A stretch of 64,000 nucleotides of DNA from Burkholderia cepacia (GCF_001039005.1 NZ_LDWR01000015.1:23856-87855); one strand, 5' to 3'; shown: positions 8,917 to 18,732, counted from the stretch's first letter. Made by a program: numbers and translations. Notes: generated from the sequence alone by a model not told the origin.

Positions 8917-9383
8917 CAGTACGGCACGCCCTCGTGCGCCAGCAGCCAGCGCTTCACTTTCTGGTAATAGCCGTTGTCGTCGTGGTTCGCGAAGCCGCCG
9001 AGACCGCCCGCCGCGACGACGCGATGGCACGGGATCACAAGCGGAAAGTAGTTCGCGCCGCACGCCTGGCCGACCGCGCGCGGCGCGCTGCCGATCCGCT
9101 TCGCGACCTGGCCGTAGGTCAGCACGGTGCCCGGTGGAATATCGCTGATCACGTTCCACACGCGATGCTGGAACGCGCTGCCGACTTCGGCGAGCGGCAG
9201 GTCGAAGCGCGCCGACGCACGCTCGAAATAACGTTCGATCTGCTTGACCGCGCGCTTCGCGAGCGGCGAATCCGGATCGACCGACTTCACCGACTCGGGC
9301 AGATAAACGATCTCGCGCACCACCGCGGCGTCCGTGCGGATGCCGACCTTGCCGAACGGCGCGTCGATGACTGCATTGAACAT
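8916..9383 (-). CDS. ogt: Methylated-DNA--[protein]-cysteine S-methyltransferase
   Basis: A suicide DNA repair protein (155 aa) that moves alkyl groups from O6-alkylguanine to its own cysteine. The active site is IPCHRVV (Cys119). The arginine finger is in SAPRAVGQACG (Arg102), and an N-terminal ribonuclease-H-like domain precedes it. The start at MFNAVIDAPFG follows a GGAGAGG-like ribosome site. Two usual family positions differ: the Asn-Pro before the active-site strand reads Asn-Tyr, and the Tyr-x-x-Gly after it reads FANH. It is cotranscribed with xerD. Confidence 0.92.
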   Translation of the reverse strand: MFNAVIDAPFGKVGIRTDAAVVREIVYLPESVKSVDPDSPLAKRAVKQIERYFERASARFDLPLAEVGSAFQHRVWNVISDIPPGTVLTYGQVAKRIGSAPRAVGQACGANYFPLVIPCHRVVAAGGLGGFANHDDNGYYQKVKRWLLAHEGVPY

Positions 9384-9447
9384 GGCCCTCTCCTGACCGA
9401 TGAATGCGCGCGGTACCGCCGCGCGCCGACGACACTTTACGCCGCCT

Positions 9448-10683
9448 TCACGCGCCACGCAGCGCCCATTCGACATGCTCGCGCACGACCGGCGACGGAT
9501 CGTCAGCCCGCGCGCGCAACGCGGCAATGATCGCGTCGCGCGCCTGCGGCGCAAGCCGATCCGCGTCCGCGCGCAGCGCGTTGCCGAGCCCGACGGCGAG
9601 ATTGCGCAGCCAGCTTTCGTAGCCGATGCGCCGGATCGCGCTGCCCTGCATCCGCGTGTCGAACGCGTCGGCGTCCCACGCGAACAATTCGACGAGCGTC
9701 GCACGGTCGAGGCCGTGCCGCACGTCGAAATCGGCGACCGGTGCGGCCTGTGCGAACTTGTTCCACGGGCACACGAGCTGGCAGTCGTCGCAGCCGTACA
9801 CGCGATTGCCGATCATCGGCCGCAGCGGCTCGGGGATGCTGCCTTTCAGTTCGATCGTCAGGTACGAGATGCAGCGGCGCGCATCGACGCGGTACGGCTC
9901 GACGATCGCGCCGGTCGGGCATGCGTCGATGCAGCGCGTGCAGCTGCCGCAATGCGCGCCGGGCGTCTCGGGCGCGGTGTCGGGCGACGTGCGCGCATCG
10001 GTCGGCAGCGGAATGTCGACGTAGATCTCGCCGAGGAAGAACAGCGAACCGGCATCGCGCTGCAGCAGCAGCGTGTGCTTGCCGCGCCAGCCGACGCCGG
10101 CCTTCTGCGCGAGCTCGACCTCGAGCACGGGCGCCGAATCGGTGAACACGCGATAGCCGAACGCGCCGATCTCGTGCTCGATGCGCTCCGCGAGCGTCTG
10201 CAGCCGGTTGCGCAGCACCTTGTGATAGTCGCGGCCGCGCGCATAGATCGACACGACGGCCGCCTGCGGATCGTCGAGCCGCGCCCGTTCGCGCGCGCGC
10301 CAGTCGTGCGGCACGAGCGCGCCCGGCTCGCCGTCGGGTGCGGCGGCGGCGAGCGTTTCGGCCGGCAGGTAGGCGAGCCGCACGGAAATCACGCGTCGCG
10401 TACCGGCCACAAGTTCGGCCGGCCGCGCGCGTTTCATCCCATGTTTCGCCATATAATCCATTTCGCCGTGGTATCCGGCTTCCAGCCAGGCGGCGAGGCC
10501 TGCTTCGGCATCCGAGAGATCGGTATCGCTGATGCCGATCGCCCCGAAACCCAATTCGCGCCCCCACGCCCTGATGCGAGCGGCGAGCGCAGTCAACGCC
10601 GCATCATCGAGCGCGCACGGCGCCGCGCCTTCGGCTTGAGTCGAAGGCCTGTCGGATGCGGCGAGTTCCGGTAATCGGTTCAT
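9448..10683 (-). CDS. queG: Epoxyqueuosine reductase QueG
   Basis: A cytosolic cobalamin- and [4Fe-4S]-dependent enzyme (411 aa) catalysing the last step of queuosine synthesis on tRNA. Two ferredoxin-type clusters are visible: CGSCTRCIDACPTGA and CDDCQLVCPWN. The N-terminal half carries the cobalamin-binding YHKVLRNRLQ and TDSAPVLEVELAQKAG segments. The C-terminus (DPSPVVREHVEWAL) is a short HEAT-like extension. The ATG at 10683 lies only 17 bp from the divergent tsaE start, so the two promoters must be compact or lie within coding sequence. Confidence 0.95.
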   Translation of the reverse strand: MNRLPELAASDRPSTQAEGAAPCALDDAALTALAARIRAWGRELGFGAIGISDTDLSDAEAGLAAWLEAGYHGEMDYMAKHGMKRARPAELVAGTRRVISVRLAYLPAETLAAAAPDGEPGALVPHDWRARERARLDDPQAAVVSIYARGRDYHKVLRNRLQTLAERIEHEIGAFGYRVFTDSAPVLEVELAQKAGVGWRGKHTLLLQRDAGSLFFLGEIYVDIPLPTDARTSPDTAPETPGAHCGSCTRCIDACPTGAIVEPYRVDARRCISYLTIELKGSIPEPLRPMIGNRVYGCDDCQLVCPWNKFAQAAPVADFDVRHGLDRATLVELFAWDADAFDTRMQGSAIRRIGYESWLRNLAVGLGNALRADADRLAPQARDAIIAALRARADDPSPVVREHVEWALRGA

Positions 10684-10700
10684 CGCACTATTTTACGAGA

Positions 10701-11252
10701 ATGCCAGCCACGTCCCATACGCCTCATGCCGCCACGCTGCCTGCCCCGTTCGCGGAGCGCGTGATCGCACTCGCCGACGAAGCGGCGACCGAGGCCTTCG
10801 GCACCCGCTTCGCGCACGCGCTCGACGCGGCACGCGTCGATCTCACTCGCGCACACGCGTTCGACGGGCTGCAGATCCAGCTGGTCGGCGATCTCGGCGC
10901 GGGCAAAACGACCCTCGTGCGCGCGATCCTGCGCGGCCTCGGCCACCCGGGGCGCGTGCGCAGCCCGACCTATACGCTCGTCGAGCCGTACGCGCTCGAA
11001 CGCGGCGATGGGGAACTTGAGGTCTATCACTTCGATCTGTATCGATTCAATGATCCGGCCGAATGGTCCGACGCAGGCTTTCGCGAGTATTTCAATTCCA
11101 GCGCGATCTGCCTCGTCGAATGGCCGCAACAGGCGGGCGCGCTGCTCGGCGTGCCCGATCTGGTTTTCTCGCTCGACGTGGATGGCGACGGCCGCGCCCT
11201 CACCGTCCGGGCGTATAGCGCTTCAGGAAAGGCATGTCTCGAAAGATGTTGA
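10701..11252 (+). CDS. tsaE: tRNA threonylcarbamoyladenosine biosynthesis ATPase TsaE
   Basis: The P-loop ATPase subunit (183 aa) of the TsaBDE complex, which installs t6A37 on ANN-decoding tRNAs. The Walker A LVGDLGAGKTTLVRAIL, the switch-like SPTYTLVEPY, the HFDLYRFNDPAEW motif and ICLVEWPQQAG are all family signatures. An N-terminal extension of about 35 residues is longer than in E. coli. The ATG at 10701 is taken because an upstream in-frame ATG would run into the queG start. The 3' end overlaps amiC by 19 bp, as is common in proteobacteria. Confidence 0.94.
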   Translation: MPATSHTPHAATLPAPFAERVIALADEAATEAFGTRFAHALDAARVDLTRAHAFDGLQIQLVGDLGAGKTTLVRAILRGLGHPGRVRSPTYTLVEPYALERGDGELEVYHFDLYRFNDPAEWSDAGFREYFNSSAICLVEWPQQAGALLGVPDLVFSLDVDGDGRALTVRAYSASGKACLERC

Positions 11253-12763
11253 TCAAACCGTTCCGCTCGATCGAATCGGCGGCCACCGCGACGCACAACT
11301 GGCGGCGCCGCCAGATCCTGCGCGCGGGCGCGTCGACGCTGGTGCTCGGTCTCGTCGCGCCGCGGCTCGCGCACGCGTCGTCGGTGCTCGGCGTGCGCGT
11401 GTGGCCCGCGCGCGATTACACGCGCGTCACGATCGAATCCGACCAGCCGCTGCAGAATAGCCAACAGCTGCTGCAGGGTCCCGACCGTCTCGTCGTCGAC
11501 CTGAGCGGTCTCGATCTCGACCAGGCGTTGCGCGACCTCGTGTCGAAGATCGCGCCGAACGATCCGCAGATCCAGTCGGTGCGCGTCGGCCAGTATCAGC
11601 CGCACGTCGTGCGCATGGTGTTCGACCTGAAAGGCTCGGTGAAGCCGCAGGTGTTCACGTTGCCGCCGGTCGGCACCTACAAGTACCGGCTCGTGTTCGA
11701 CCTGTATCCGGCCGTCGCGCCCGATCCGCTGACCGACCTGATCGCGCAGACGGAACGCAAGGAGCAGGCGCTCAACGACACGGCGCGCGCGCAGCAGATG
11801 CAGCCGCCGACCGCGCTGAACGGGCCGGCCACGCCGCCGCCGAGCGCCGCCGGCGACAACAGCGACGCGTTCTTCCAGCGCTTCGCGCAGAACACGCCGG
11901 CCACGCCGCACACGCCGCCCGCCGCCGGCGCGCCTGCAACGCCCGCGAAGCCGGCCGTCAAGCCGCCGCCCGTCATCGCGCGCCGCGACGACAGCGACGA
12001 CGACGGCGACACCTACAAGTTCACCGCGCCGAAATCCGGCAAGGGCGGCACCGTCCGCCTGCTGACGGTCGCGATCGATCCGGGCCACGGCGGCGAGGAT
12101 CCGGGCGCGATCGGCGGCGGCGGCACGTACGAGAAGCACATCGCGCTCGACATCGCGAAGAAGCTGCGCGCGAAGATCGACGGTGCGCCGAACATGCGCG
12201 CGATGATGACGCGCGACGCCGACTTCTTCGTGCCGCTGAACGTGCGCGTGCAGAAGGCGCGCCGCGTGGGCGCCGACCTGTTCGTGTCGATCCACGCGGA
12301 TGCGTTCACGACGCCGTCCGCGCGCGGCTCGTCGGTGTTCGCGCTGTCCGACCACGGCGCGACGAGCGCCGCGGCACGCTGGATGGCCAACAAGGAGAAT
12401 TCGTCCGACCTGATCGGCGGCATCAACATCAAGACGGCGGACGCGGCCGTGAACCGCGCGCTGTTCGACATGTCGACGACCGTGCAGATCCGCGACTCGC
12501 TGCGCTACGGCAACTACGTGCTGAAGGAAGTCGGCGGCATCAACAAGCTGCACAAGGGCTCGGTCGAACAGGCCGGGTTCGCGGTGCTGAAGGCGCCCGA
12601 CATCCCGTCGATCCTCGTCGAGACCGCGTTCATCAGCAACCCGGAAGAAGAGAGCCGGCTCAACGACGACAGCTATCGCGACCAGATGGCCGACGCGATC
12701 TTCCGCGGCATCAAGCGCTATTTCGCCGCGAATCCGCCGCTCGCGAAGAACCGGATGGCCTGA
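11234..12763 (+). CDS. amiC: N-acetylmuramoyl-L-alanine amidase (AmiC type, Tat-exported)
   Basis: A periplasmic zinc amidase (509 aa) that cleaves septal peptidoglycan during cell separation. The N-terminus has a twin-arginine signal (WRRRQILRAG followed by a hydrophobic stretch and AHASS). An AMIN domain (residues about 50-150) directs it to the septum. A Pro/Ala-rich linker (about 190-260) leads to the Amidase_3 catalytic domain (about 275-500), with zinc and catalytic residues in AIDPGHGGEDPG, YEKHIALD, SIHADAF and VETAFISN. It overlaps tsaE. Tat export and AMIN targeting match AmiC rather than AmiB. Confidence 0.93.
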   Translation: MSRKMLIKPFRSIESAATATHNWRRRQILRAGASTLVLGLVAPRLAHASSVLGVRVWPARDYTRVTIESDQPLQNSQQLLQGPDRLVVDLSGLDLDQALRDLVSKIAPNDPQIQSVRVGQYQPHVVRMVFDLKGSVKPQVFTLPPVGTYKYRLVFDLYPAVAPDPLTDLIAQTERKEQALNDTARAQQMQPPTALNGPATPPPSAAGDNSDAFFQRFAQNTPATPHTPPAAGAPATPAKPAVKPPPVIARRDDSDDDGDTYKFTAPKSGKGGTVRLLTVAIDPGHGGEDPGAIGGGGTYEKHIALDIAKKLRAKIDGAPNMRAMMTRDADFFVPLNVRVQKARRVGADLFVSIHADAFTTPSARGSSVFALSDHGATSAAARWMANKENSSDLIGGINIKTADAAVNRALFDMSTTVQIRDSLRYGNYVLKEVGGINKLHKGSVEQAGFAVLKAPDIPSILVETAFISNPEEESRLNDDSYRDQMADAIFRGIKRYFAANPPLAKNRMA

Positions 12764-12816
12764 CGCCTCCCTGGCCGTCCCCTCCCTGCCGCCGGCACGC
12801 AGCGCGTGCCGGCGCG

Positions 12817-13698
12817 TCACGATGCCGCGAAGCGGCGCATCAGTTTCCCGCCGAACACGTTCACCGCGAGCCCGCCCATCACGAGCGCCGTGCCGATCAA
12901 CTGCGTGCGCGTCAGATGCTCGTCGAGCAGCAGCGCCGACGACGCGAGCCCGACGATCGGCACCAGCAGCGAGAACTGCGCGACCTGCGCGGCCGGGTAG
13001 CGCGACAGCAGGCGGCTCCACAGCCCGTAGCCGAGCAGCGTCGCGACGAACGCGAGATAGACGACCGCGAAAATCGATGCGCCGTTCAGGCCGGCGAGCG
13101 CGGTCGCGATCCGCTGCGGTCCTTCGAACCACAGCGACAGCAGGAAGAACGGCACGGGCGGCACGAGGCTCGCCCACACGACGAGCGACACGAGGTTCGC
13201 ACGGCCGACCTTCTTCGTGACGATGTTGCCGAACGCCCACATCGCGGCCGAGCAGATCGTCAGCAGGAAGCCCGCGAGCGTCATCGCATGGCCGCCCTGC
13301 GCCGCGATCACGACGAGGCCGCCCGCGGCAATCGCGAGCCCGATCAGGTTCTGCACGTGCAGCCGCTCGCCGAGGAACAGCATCGCGAACACGAGCGTGA
13401 AGAACGCCTGCGACTGCAGCACGAGCGACGCGAGGCCGGCGGGCATGCCGACGTACATGCCGGTGAACAGGAACACGAACTGGCCGAGCTGGATCGTCGC
13501 GCCGTACAACACCAGCAGGCGCCACGAAATCTGCGGCCGGCGCACGAAGAACACCGCGGGCACGGCCGCGAGCGTGAAGCGCAGCGCGCCGAGCAGCATC
13601 GGCGGCATGCCGTGCAGGCCGACCTTGATCACGACGAAGTTCACGCCCCACGCCAGGATCACGACCAGCGCGAGCAGCAAGTCCTTCGGTGCCATCAT
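12817..13698 (-). CDS. EamA/DMT-family transporter
   Basis: A 293-aa inner-membrane protein of the drug/metabolite transporter superfamily with ten predicted helices in two EamA repeats. The first repeat starts at LLLALVVILAWGVNFVVIK and the second at LAGFLLTICSAAMWAFGNIV. Substrates of this family include amino acids and metabolites, usually exported, and none can be assigned here. The start is MMAPKDLLL, behind a GGAGACG ribosome site. It is convergent with amiC and divergent from the pirin gene. Confidence 0.87.
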   Translation of the reverse strand: MMAPKDLLLALVVILAWGVNFVVIKVGLHGMPPMLLGALRFTLAAVPAVFFVRRPQISWRLLVLYGATIQLGQFVFLFTGMYVGMPAGLASLVLQSQAFFTLVFAMLFLGERLHVQNLIGLAIAAGGLVVIAAQGGHAMTLAGFLLTICSAAMWAFGNIVTKKVGRANLVSLVVWASLVPPVPFFLLSLWFEGPQRIATALAGLNGASIFAVVYLAFVATLLGYGLWSRLLSRYPAAQVAQFSLLVPIVGLASSALLLDEHLTRTQLIGTALVMGGLAVNVFGGKLMRRFAAS

Positions 13699-13852
13699 CG
13701 GCGTCTCCTCGATTGTCGAATCATCGTTATGCAGCCGGTCAGTCTACCGGGTTTCGCCCCCCGGCCCGATACCCGCGCGGCGCGAATGGAATCGCCGGCG
13801 GGCGGCTATTACAATGACCGGCATCACCGCCGCCGCCCCCACAGGAACCGCC

Positions 13853-14734
13853 ATGAACGATCCGATCAAAGCCCTGCTGAAGCCGCACGTGCGCGACATC
13901 GGCAACCTGCAGGTGCGCCGCACGCTGCCCGCGCTCGCCGCGCGCCTCGTCGGCCCGTTCATCTTCTTCGATCACATGGGGCCCGCCACGCTGCCCGCCG
14001 GCACCGGGCTCGACGTGCGCCCGCATCCGCATATCGGGCTCGCCACCGTCACCTACCTGTTCGACGGTGCAATCCTGCACCGCGACAGTCTCGGCTCACG
14101 GCAGGAAATCGTGCCGGGCGACGTGAACTGGATGACGGCCGGCCGCGGGATCGTCCACTCCGAGCGCACGCCCGACGCGCAGCGCGCCAGCGGCCACACC
14201 GTGCACGGGATCCAGACCTGGGTTGCGCTGCCGCGCGCGCACGAAACCACCGGGCCGTCGTTCGAGCACCATGCGGCCGACACGCTGCCGAAGCGCGACG
14301 AAGACGGCGTGGCGCTGACGGTGATCGCCGGCGACGCATTCGGGCTGCGCTCGCCGGTCACGACGTTCTCGCGCACGCTGTATGTCGCGGCCGAATTCGC
14401 GGCCGGCGGCCGCATCGAACTCGACGCGTCGCACGAGGAGCGCGCGGTCTACGTGGTCGACGGCGATCTCGCGATCGACGGCACGCCGGTTCCGGCCGAG
14501 CAGATGGCCGTGCTGGCGCCGGGCGCGACGGTCACGCTGACGAGCGCCGGCGGCGCGCGCGCGATGCTGCTCGGCGGCGACAGGATCGATGGCGAGCGCT
14601 TCATCGAATGGAATTTCGTCGCGAGCAGCCGCGACGCGATCGCGCGCGCGAAGGAAGCGTGGACGCGCCAGGAAATGGGCAAGGTGCCGGGCGAGACCGA
14701 GTGGATTCCGCTGCCCGAATCGAAGCCGCGTTGA
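13853..14734 (+). CDS. Pirin family protein
   Basis: A bicupin iron-binding protein (293 aa). The N-terminal cupin holds the metal ligands in FFDHMGPATL, DVRPHPHIGLATVTYLFDG and the GRGIVHSERTP stretch. The C-terminal cupin is less conserved. Bacterial pirins include quercetin 2,3-dioxygenases and regulators of central metabolism, and this one has no assigned substrate. The start at MNDPIKALLKPHVRD follows AGGAACC. An upstream ATG at 13814 is in frame but lacks family similarity. It is 52 bp from the next gene and possibly cotranscribed with it. Confidence 0.9.
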   Translation: MNDPIKALLKPHVRDIGNLQVRRTLPALAARLVGPFIFFDHMGPATLPAGTGLDVRPHPHIGLATVTYLFDGAILHRDSLGSRQEIVPGDVNWMTAGRGIVHSERTPDAQRASGHTVHGIQTWVALPRAHETTGPSFEHHAADTLPKRDEDGVALTVIAGDAFGLRSPVTTFSRTLYVAAEFAAGGRIELDASHEERAVYVVDGDLAIDGTPVPAEQMAVLAPGATVTLTSAGGARAMLLGGDRIDGERFIEWNFVASSRDAIARAKEAWTRQEMGKVPGETEWIPLPESKPR

Positions 14735-14786
14735 AAAATCGGCGCGCCGCCCCCATCCTGACGACATTCGAACGAAAGAGAACGAC

Positions 14787-15635
14787 ATGGACACCACGCT
14801 TGCCACATTCGAGAAAGACGTCATCGAGGCGTCGCTGGACATGCCCGTGCTGGTCGACTTCTGGGCGCCGTGGTGCGGCCCCTGCAAGACGCTCGGCCCG
14901 CTGCTGGAAAAGCTCGAAGGCGACTACGAAGGCCGCTGGAAGCTCGTGAAGGTCAACGTCGACGAGAACCAGGAACTCGCCGCGCACTTCCAGACGCGCA
15001 GCATCCCGCACGTGATCGCGTTCGCCGACGGGCGCCCGGTCGACCAGTTCGTCGGCGTGCTGCCCGAAGGGCAGTTGCGCGCGTTCCTCGACCGGCTGCT
15101 GCCGGCGCCCGAGGAAGCCGAACACCGCGCCGCGCAATACGCGATGGCCGAGGAGCGCTACGACGACGCGCTCACGCACCTCGAAGCGGCGCTCGCGCTG
15201 AACCCCGGCTTCGACGACGCGCGTCTCGACCTGATCGAACTGCTGCTCGCGAGCAACCAGGTCGACGCCGCACGCGCCGAGACCGAACGCCTGTCGCCGG
15301 AGATCGTGCAGGGTGGCGATCCGCGCTACCAGGCGATCAAGACCCGTTTCGACGCGCTCGAAGCGACGGCCGACCTGCCGCCGACCGACGCGCTCGAGGC
15401 ACGCATCGCGGCAAACCCGGGCGACCTCGACGCGCGCTTCGACCTCGCGCAGAGCCTGATCGCGCGGCGCGCGTATGAAGGCGCGCTGGAACAGTTGCTG
15501 GAAATCGTGACACGCGATCGCGCGTACGGCGACGATCTCGGCCGCCGCACGATGATCTCGGTGTTCGAACTGGCCGGCGATCGCCCCGACCTCGTCGCCG
15601 GGTGGCGGCGCAGGCTGAGCATGGCGCTCAACTGA
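14787..15635 (+). CDS. cnoX: Thioredoxin with C-terminal TPR domain (CnoX/YbbN type)
   Basis: A 282-aa protein with an N-terminal thioredoxin fold (residues about 5-110) and a helical tetratricopeptide region to the end. The motif is WCGPC (Cys30 and Cys33), so it retains a full redox pair, unlike E. coli CnoX, where the motif is degenerate. Relatives act as holdases that deliver oxidatively stressed clients to GroEL or DnaK. Residues 115-280 contain repeated helices such as YAMAEERYDDALTHLEAALALNP. The symbol follows domain layout only. Confidence 0.85.
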   Translation: MDTTLATFEKDVIEASLDMPVLVDFWAPWCGPCKTLGPLLEKLEGDYEGRWKLVKVNVDENQELAAHFQTRSIPHVIAFADGRPVDQFVGVLPEGQLRAFLDRLLPAPEEAEHRAAQYAMAEERYDDALTHLEAALALNPGFDDARLDLIELLLASNQVDAARAETERLSPEIVQGGDPRYQAIKTRFDALEATADLPPTDALEARIAANPGDLDARFDLAQSLIARRAYEGALEQLLEIVTRDRAYGDDLGRRTMISVFELAGDRPDLVAGWRRRLSMALN

Positions 15636-15736
15636 CGTTCAACTGACACGCGACCGGCCGGGCCTTACGGTCCGGCCGCATCGCTTGCGGCGCGTTGCCC
15701 GCGCCGCACCCTTCTTCGATACCCGCGATTCGCGGA

Positions 15737-16594
15737 TCAGCCGGCGGCCTGCGCCGCGATCGCGCGCAACGCATGCGCAGCGGCCGCGAAGCCGAAGCTC
15801 GCGGTCACGCACACGCTCGACCCGAATCCCGCGCAGTTGAGCCCCGCGACGTGCGCGGCCGTGGACGGCTCGGCGCCGTCCTCGATGTCGCATGCGGCCG
15901 CTTCCGGATAGATCAGCGGCTCGTCCGAATACACGGCGCTGACCTTGAAACGCGCCTTCGGCCCGCGCGGAAAGCCGTGCTGCTTGCGCAATTGCGCGCG
16001 CACCTTCGACAGCAGCGGATCCTGGATCGTCAGCGCGAGATCGTCGATCCGGATGCGCGTCGGGTCGAGTTGCCCGCCCGCGCCGCCGACCGTGACGAGC
16101 GGTTGCCGTTTCTCGACGCACCATGCGATCAGCGCGACCTTCGTGCGCACGCTGTCGATCGCGTCGATCACGTAGTCGAAGCCGCCGCCGAGCAGCGCGT
16201 CGAAGTTGTCGGGTTCCGCGAAATCCTCGATCCGGTTCACGCGGCACGCGGGATCGATCAGCGCGATCCGCTCGGCCATCGCGTCGACCTTCGGCTTGCC
16301 GTAATTGCCGTCGAGCGCGTGGATCTGCCGGTTCGTATTGCTTTCGGCGACGTTGTCGAGATCGATCAGGGTCAGCGTGCCGATCGCACTGCGTGCGAGC
16401 GCCTCGGCCACCCACGACCCGACGCCGCCGATCCCGATCACCGCGACATGCGCACGTTCGAAAGCGGCGGCCGCCGGCGCGCCGTACAGCCGCGCGACGC
16501 CGCCAAAGCGCCGCGCGCGATCCACGTCAAGCTGGATTGTCGAGGTCGGGGTAACATCAGAAGAACTGGGCGGGGCAGTATCGGCGGCAGACAT
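15737..16594 (-). CDS. tcdA: tRNA threonylcarbamoyladenosine dehydratase TcdA
   Basis: An E1-like ThiF-family enzyme (285 aa; CsdL/YgdL) that cyclises t6A to ct6A on tRNA using ATP. The Rossmann motif [34 protein letters not shown], and [17 protein letters not shown] are diagnostic. The start is taken at [13 protein letters not shown], and the first 20-30 residues are a low-complexity extension. It is divergent from pdxH. With tsaE at about 11 kb, this window carries two steps of the same tRNA modification. Confidence 0.92.
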   Translation of the reverse strand: MSAADTAPPSSSDVTPTSTIQLDVDRARRFGGVARLYGAPAAAAFERAHVAVIGIGGVGSWVAEALARSAIGTLTLIDLDNVAESNTNRQIHALDGNYGKPKVDAMAERIALIDPACRVNRIEDFAEPDNFDALLGGGFDYVIDAIDSVRTKVALIAWCVEKRQPLVTVGGAGGQLDPTRIRIDDLALTIQDPLLSKVRAQLRKQHGFPRGPKARFKVSAVYSDEPLIYPEAAACDIEDGAEPSTAAHVAGLNCAGFGSSVCVTASFGFAAAAHALRAIAAQAAG

Positions 16595-16722
16595 GGCAGC
16601 AAGGAAAACGTAAGTCGTGCAGCCCTCTATTTTGCCTGAACTCCCCGCTCTCACGCGCCACTGTGCACGCACGTTTCTCGCGCGTTCGCTATACTGGCCC
16701 CAGATTGAAGCGTTTGCATAAC

Positions 16723-17367
16723 ATGACGACTCTCGCCGATCTCCGCATCAACTATTCACGTGCTTCGCTCGACGAAGCCGATGCCGCCCCCGACCCCTTC
16801 GCCCAGTTCGACCGCTGGTTCAAGGAGGCGCTCGCCGCCAAACTGCCCGAGCCGAACACGATGACGCTCGCGACCGTCGGCGACGACGGCCGGCCGTCGG
16901 CCCGGATCGTGCTCATCAAGGGCGTCGACGAACGCGGGTTCGTCTTTTTCACCAATTACGAAAGCCGCAAGGGGCGCGATCTCGCCGCGCATCCGCAAGC
17001 GGCGCTGCTGTTCTACTGGATCGAGCTCGAGCGCCAGGTGCGCATCGAAGGCCGGATCGAGAAAACCAGCGCCGAAGAAAGCGACCGCTATTTCGCGTCG
17101 CGCCCGCTCGGCTCGCGCATCGGCGCATGGGCGTCGGAGCAGAGCGCCGTGATCGACAGCCGCGCGACGCTCGAAGCGCGCGAAAGGGCCATCAGCGAAC
17201 GCTATGGCGACGCCCCGCCGCGCCCGCCCCACTGGGGCGGCTACCGCCTCGTGCCCGACGCGATCGAGTTCTGGCAGGGGCGCCCGTCGCGGCTGCACGA
17301 CCGTCTGCTCTATACGCGCGACGCCGACACGTCGCCGGGCTGGACGATCTCGCGCCTGTCGCCGTAA
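16723..17367 (+). CDS. pdxH: Pyridoxamine/pyridoxine 5'-phosphate oxidase
   Basis: An FMN oxidase (214 aa) that makes pyridoxal 5'-phosphate from PNP or PMP in the cytosol. Recognisable blocks are [82 protein letters not shown] and the end [11 protein letters not shown]...WTISRLSP. The length matches the family (about 210-218 aa). The ATG at 16723 ([11 protein letters not shown]) is chosen. A TATACT hexamer at 16690-16695 may be its -10 element. Confidence 0.96.
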   Translation: MTTLADLRINYSRASLDEADAAPDPFAQFDRWFKEALAAKLPEPNTMTLATVGDDGRPSARIVLIKGVDERGFVFFTNYESRKGRDLAAHPQAALLFYWIELERQVRIEGRIEKTSAEESDRYFASRPLGSRIGAWASEQSAVIDSRATLEARERAISERYGDAPPRPPHWGGYRLVPDAIEFWQGRPSRLHDRLLYTRDADTSPGWTISRLSP

Positions 17368-17488
17368 GCGCGGCGCCGGCGCACGCCGGTCGTGTCTCGT
17401 GTTGCATCCGGGCGCACGCTTCGCAAGCGGCGGGCGCCGGTCAAGATACTTGGCTGTATTCGATTCAACGAACAAACGGAGAATCCAA

Positions 17489-18709
17489 ATGTTCTGGGAA
17501 AAGAAGCTGGCACAGTGGGCGGACGAAGTACGGGCGAAAGCGAACATACCGGCGCGCCTGGTGCTGTGGAACGGCGAACAACTCGATTTCGGCACCTTCA
17601 GCGCACCGCAGGTCACGCTGAAGGTGAACAGCGCGTCGGCGTTGCCGCTCTTGCTCGAACCGAGCCTCGACAATCTCGGCGAGGCGTACGTGAAGGGCAA
17701 GATCGACATCGAGGGCAAGGTGTCGGACATCATCAACATCAGCTACTCGCTCGCGCGCAGCACGGTGACGAGCGCGAGCAAGCTCGCGCGCGTGAAGCGC
17801 TACTTCACTCACACGAAAAACACCGACAGGAAGGCGATCCAGTACCACTACGACGTCTCGAACGAGTTCTACCGGCTGTGGCTCGACGAGAACATGGTGT
17901 ACTCGTGCGCGTACTTCGAAAACGGCGACGAGGATCTCGCGACCGCGCAGGTCAAGAAGATCGATCACATCCTGACGAAGATCCAGCTCGAGCCCGGCCA
18001 GCGCCTGCTCGACATCGGCTGCGGCTGGGGTGCGCTCGTGCTGCGCGCCGCGCAGAAATTCGGCGCGACGTGTCTCGGCGTGACGCTGTCGCAGAACCAG
18101 TTCGATCTCGCGACCGCGCGCGTGAAGGCCGCGGGGCTGGAGAACCAGATCGAGATCCGCCTGCAGGATTACCGCGAGATAGACGGCCAGTTCGACCGCA
18201 TCACGAGCGTCGGTATGTTCGAGCACGTCGGCCGCAAGAACCTGCCGCTCTATTTCTCGCGGGTCCATGACCTGCTCGCCGACGACGGCATTGCGATGAA
18301 CCACGGGATCACGTCGACCGACGCGGAAAGCGGCGAGACGGCGCTCGGCGGCGGCGAGTTCATCGACCGCTACGTGTTCCCGGACGGCGAGCTGCCGCAC
18401 ATCAGCCTCGCGATCGAAGCGGCGCAGCGCGGCGGCCTGGAAGCGGTTGACGTCGAAAGCCTGCGGCGGCACTATGCGCGCACGCTCGAGATCTGGACGG
18501 AGAATTTCGAGGCGAAGGCCGAAGAAGCGCGACAACTCGTCGACGACGAAAAATTCCGCATCTGGCGCGTGTATCTCGCCGGCTGCGCGTATGCGTTCGA
18601 GCACGACGACGTGTCGATCTTCCAGATCGTGTGCCGCAAGGCCGGACGCAGCGCGAAAACGCTGCCGTGGTCGCGGCGCTATATGTACGAACACGCGCTG
18701 CCGCGCTAG
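17489..18709 (+). CDS. cfa: Cyclopropane-fatty-acyl-phospholipid synthase
   Basis: A SAM-dependent methyltransferase (406 aa) that converts unsaturated acyl chains of membrane phospholipids to cyclopropane rings. Signature segments are the YHYDVSNEFYRLWLDENMVYSCAYF bicarbonate/active-site region (given here in part), the SAM loop LLDIGCGWGALVLRAA, GVTLSQNQFDLA, and GMFEHVGRKNLPLYF. The start at MFWEKKLAQWADE follows ACGGAGAATCC. The N-terminal domain (1-120) is SCP2-like, as in this family. It is a single-gene unit behind pdxH, with a gap of 121 bp. Confidence 0.93.
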   Translation: MFWEKKLAQWADEVRAKANIPARLVLWNGEQLDFGTFSAPQVTLKVNSASALPLLLEPSLDNLGEAYVKGKIDIEGKVSDIINISYSLARSTVTSASKLARVKRYFTHTKNTDRKAIQYHYDVSNEFYRLWLDENMVYSCAYFENGDEDLATAQVKKIDHILTKIQLEPGQRLLDIGCGWGALVLRAAQKFGATCLGVTLSQNQFDLATARVKAAGLENQIEIRLQDYREIDGQFDRITSVGMFEHVGRKNLPLYFSRVHDLLADDGIAMNHGITSTDAESGETALGGGEFIDRYVFPDGELPHISLAIEAAQRGGLEAVDVESLRRHYARTLEIWTENFEAKAEEARQLVDDEKFRIWRVYLAGCAYAFEHDDVSIFQIVCRKAGRSAKTLPWSRRYMYEHALPR

Positions 18710-18732
18710 GCGGCGCTCCACGCTGGGCATGC

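Noticed and set aside
11027..13651. An 874-codon minus-strand frame opposite amiC
   Set aside because: No recognisable domain, and fully explained as the complement of the amidase and the EamA gene.
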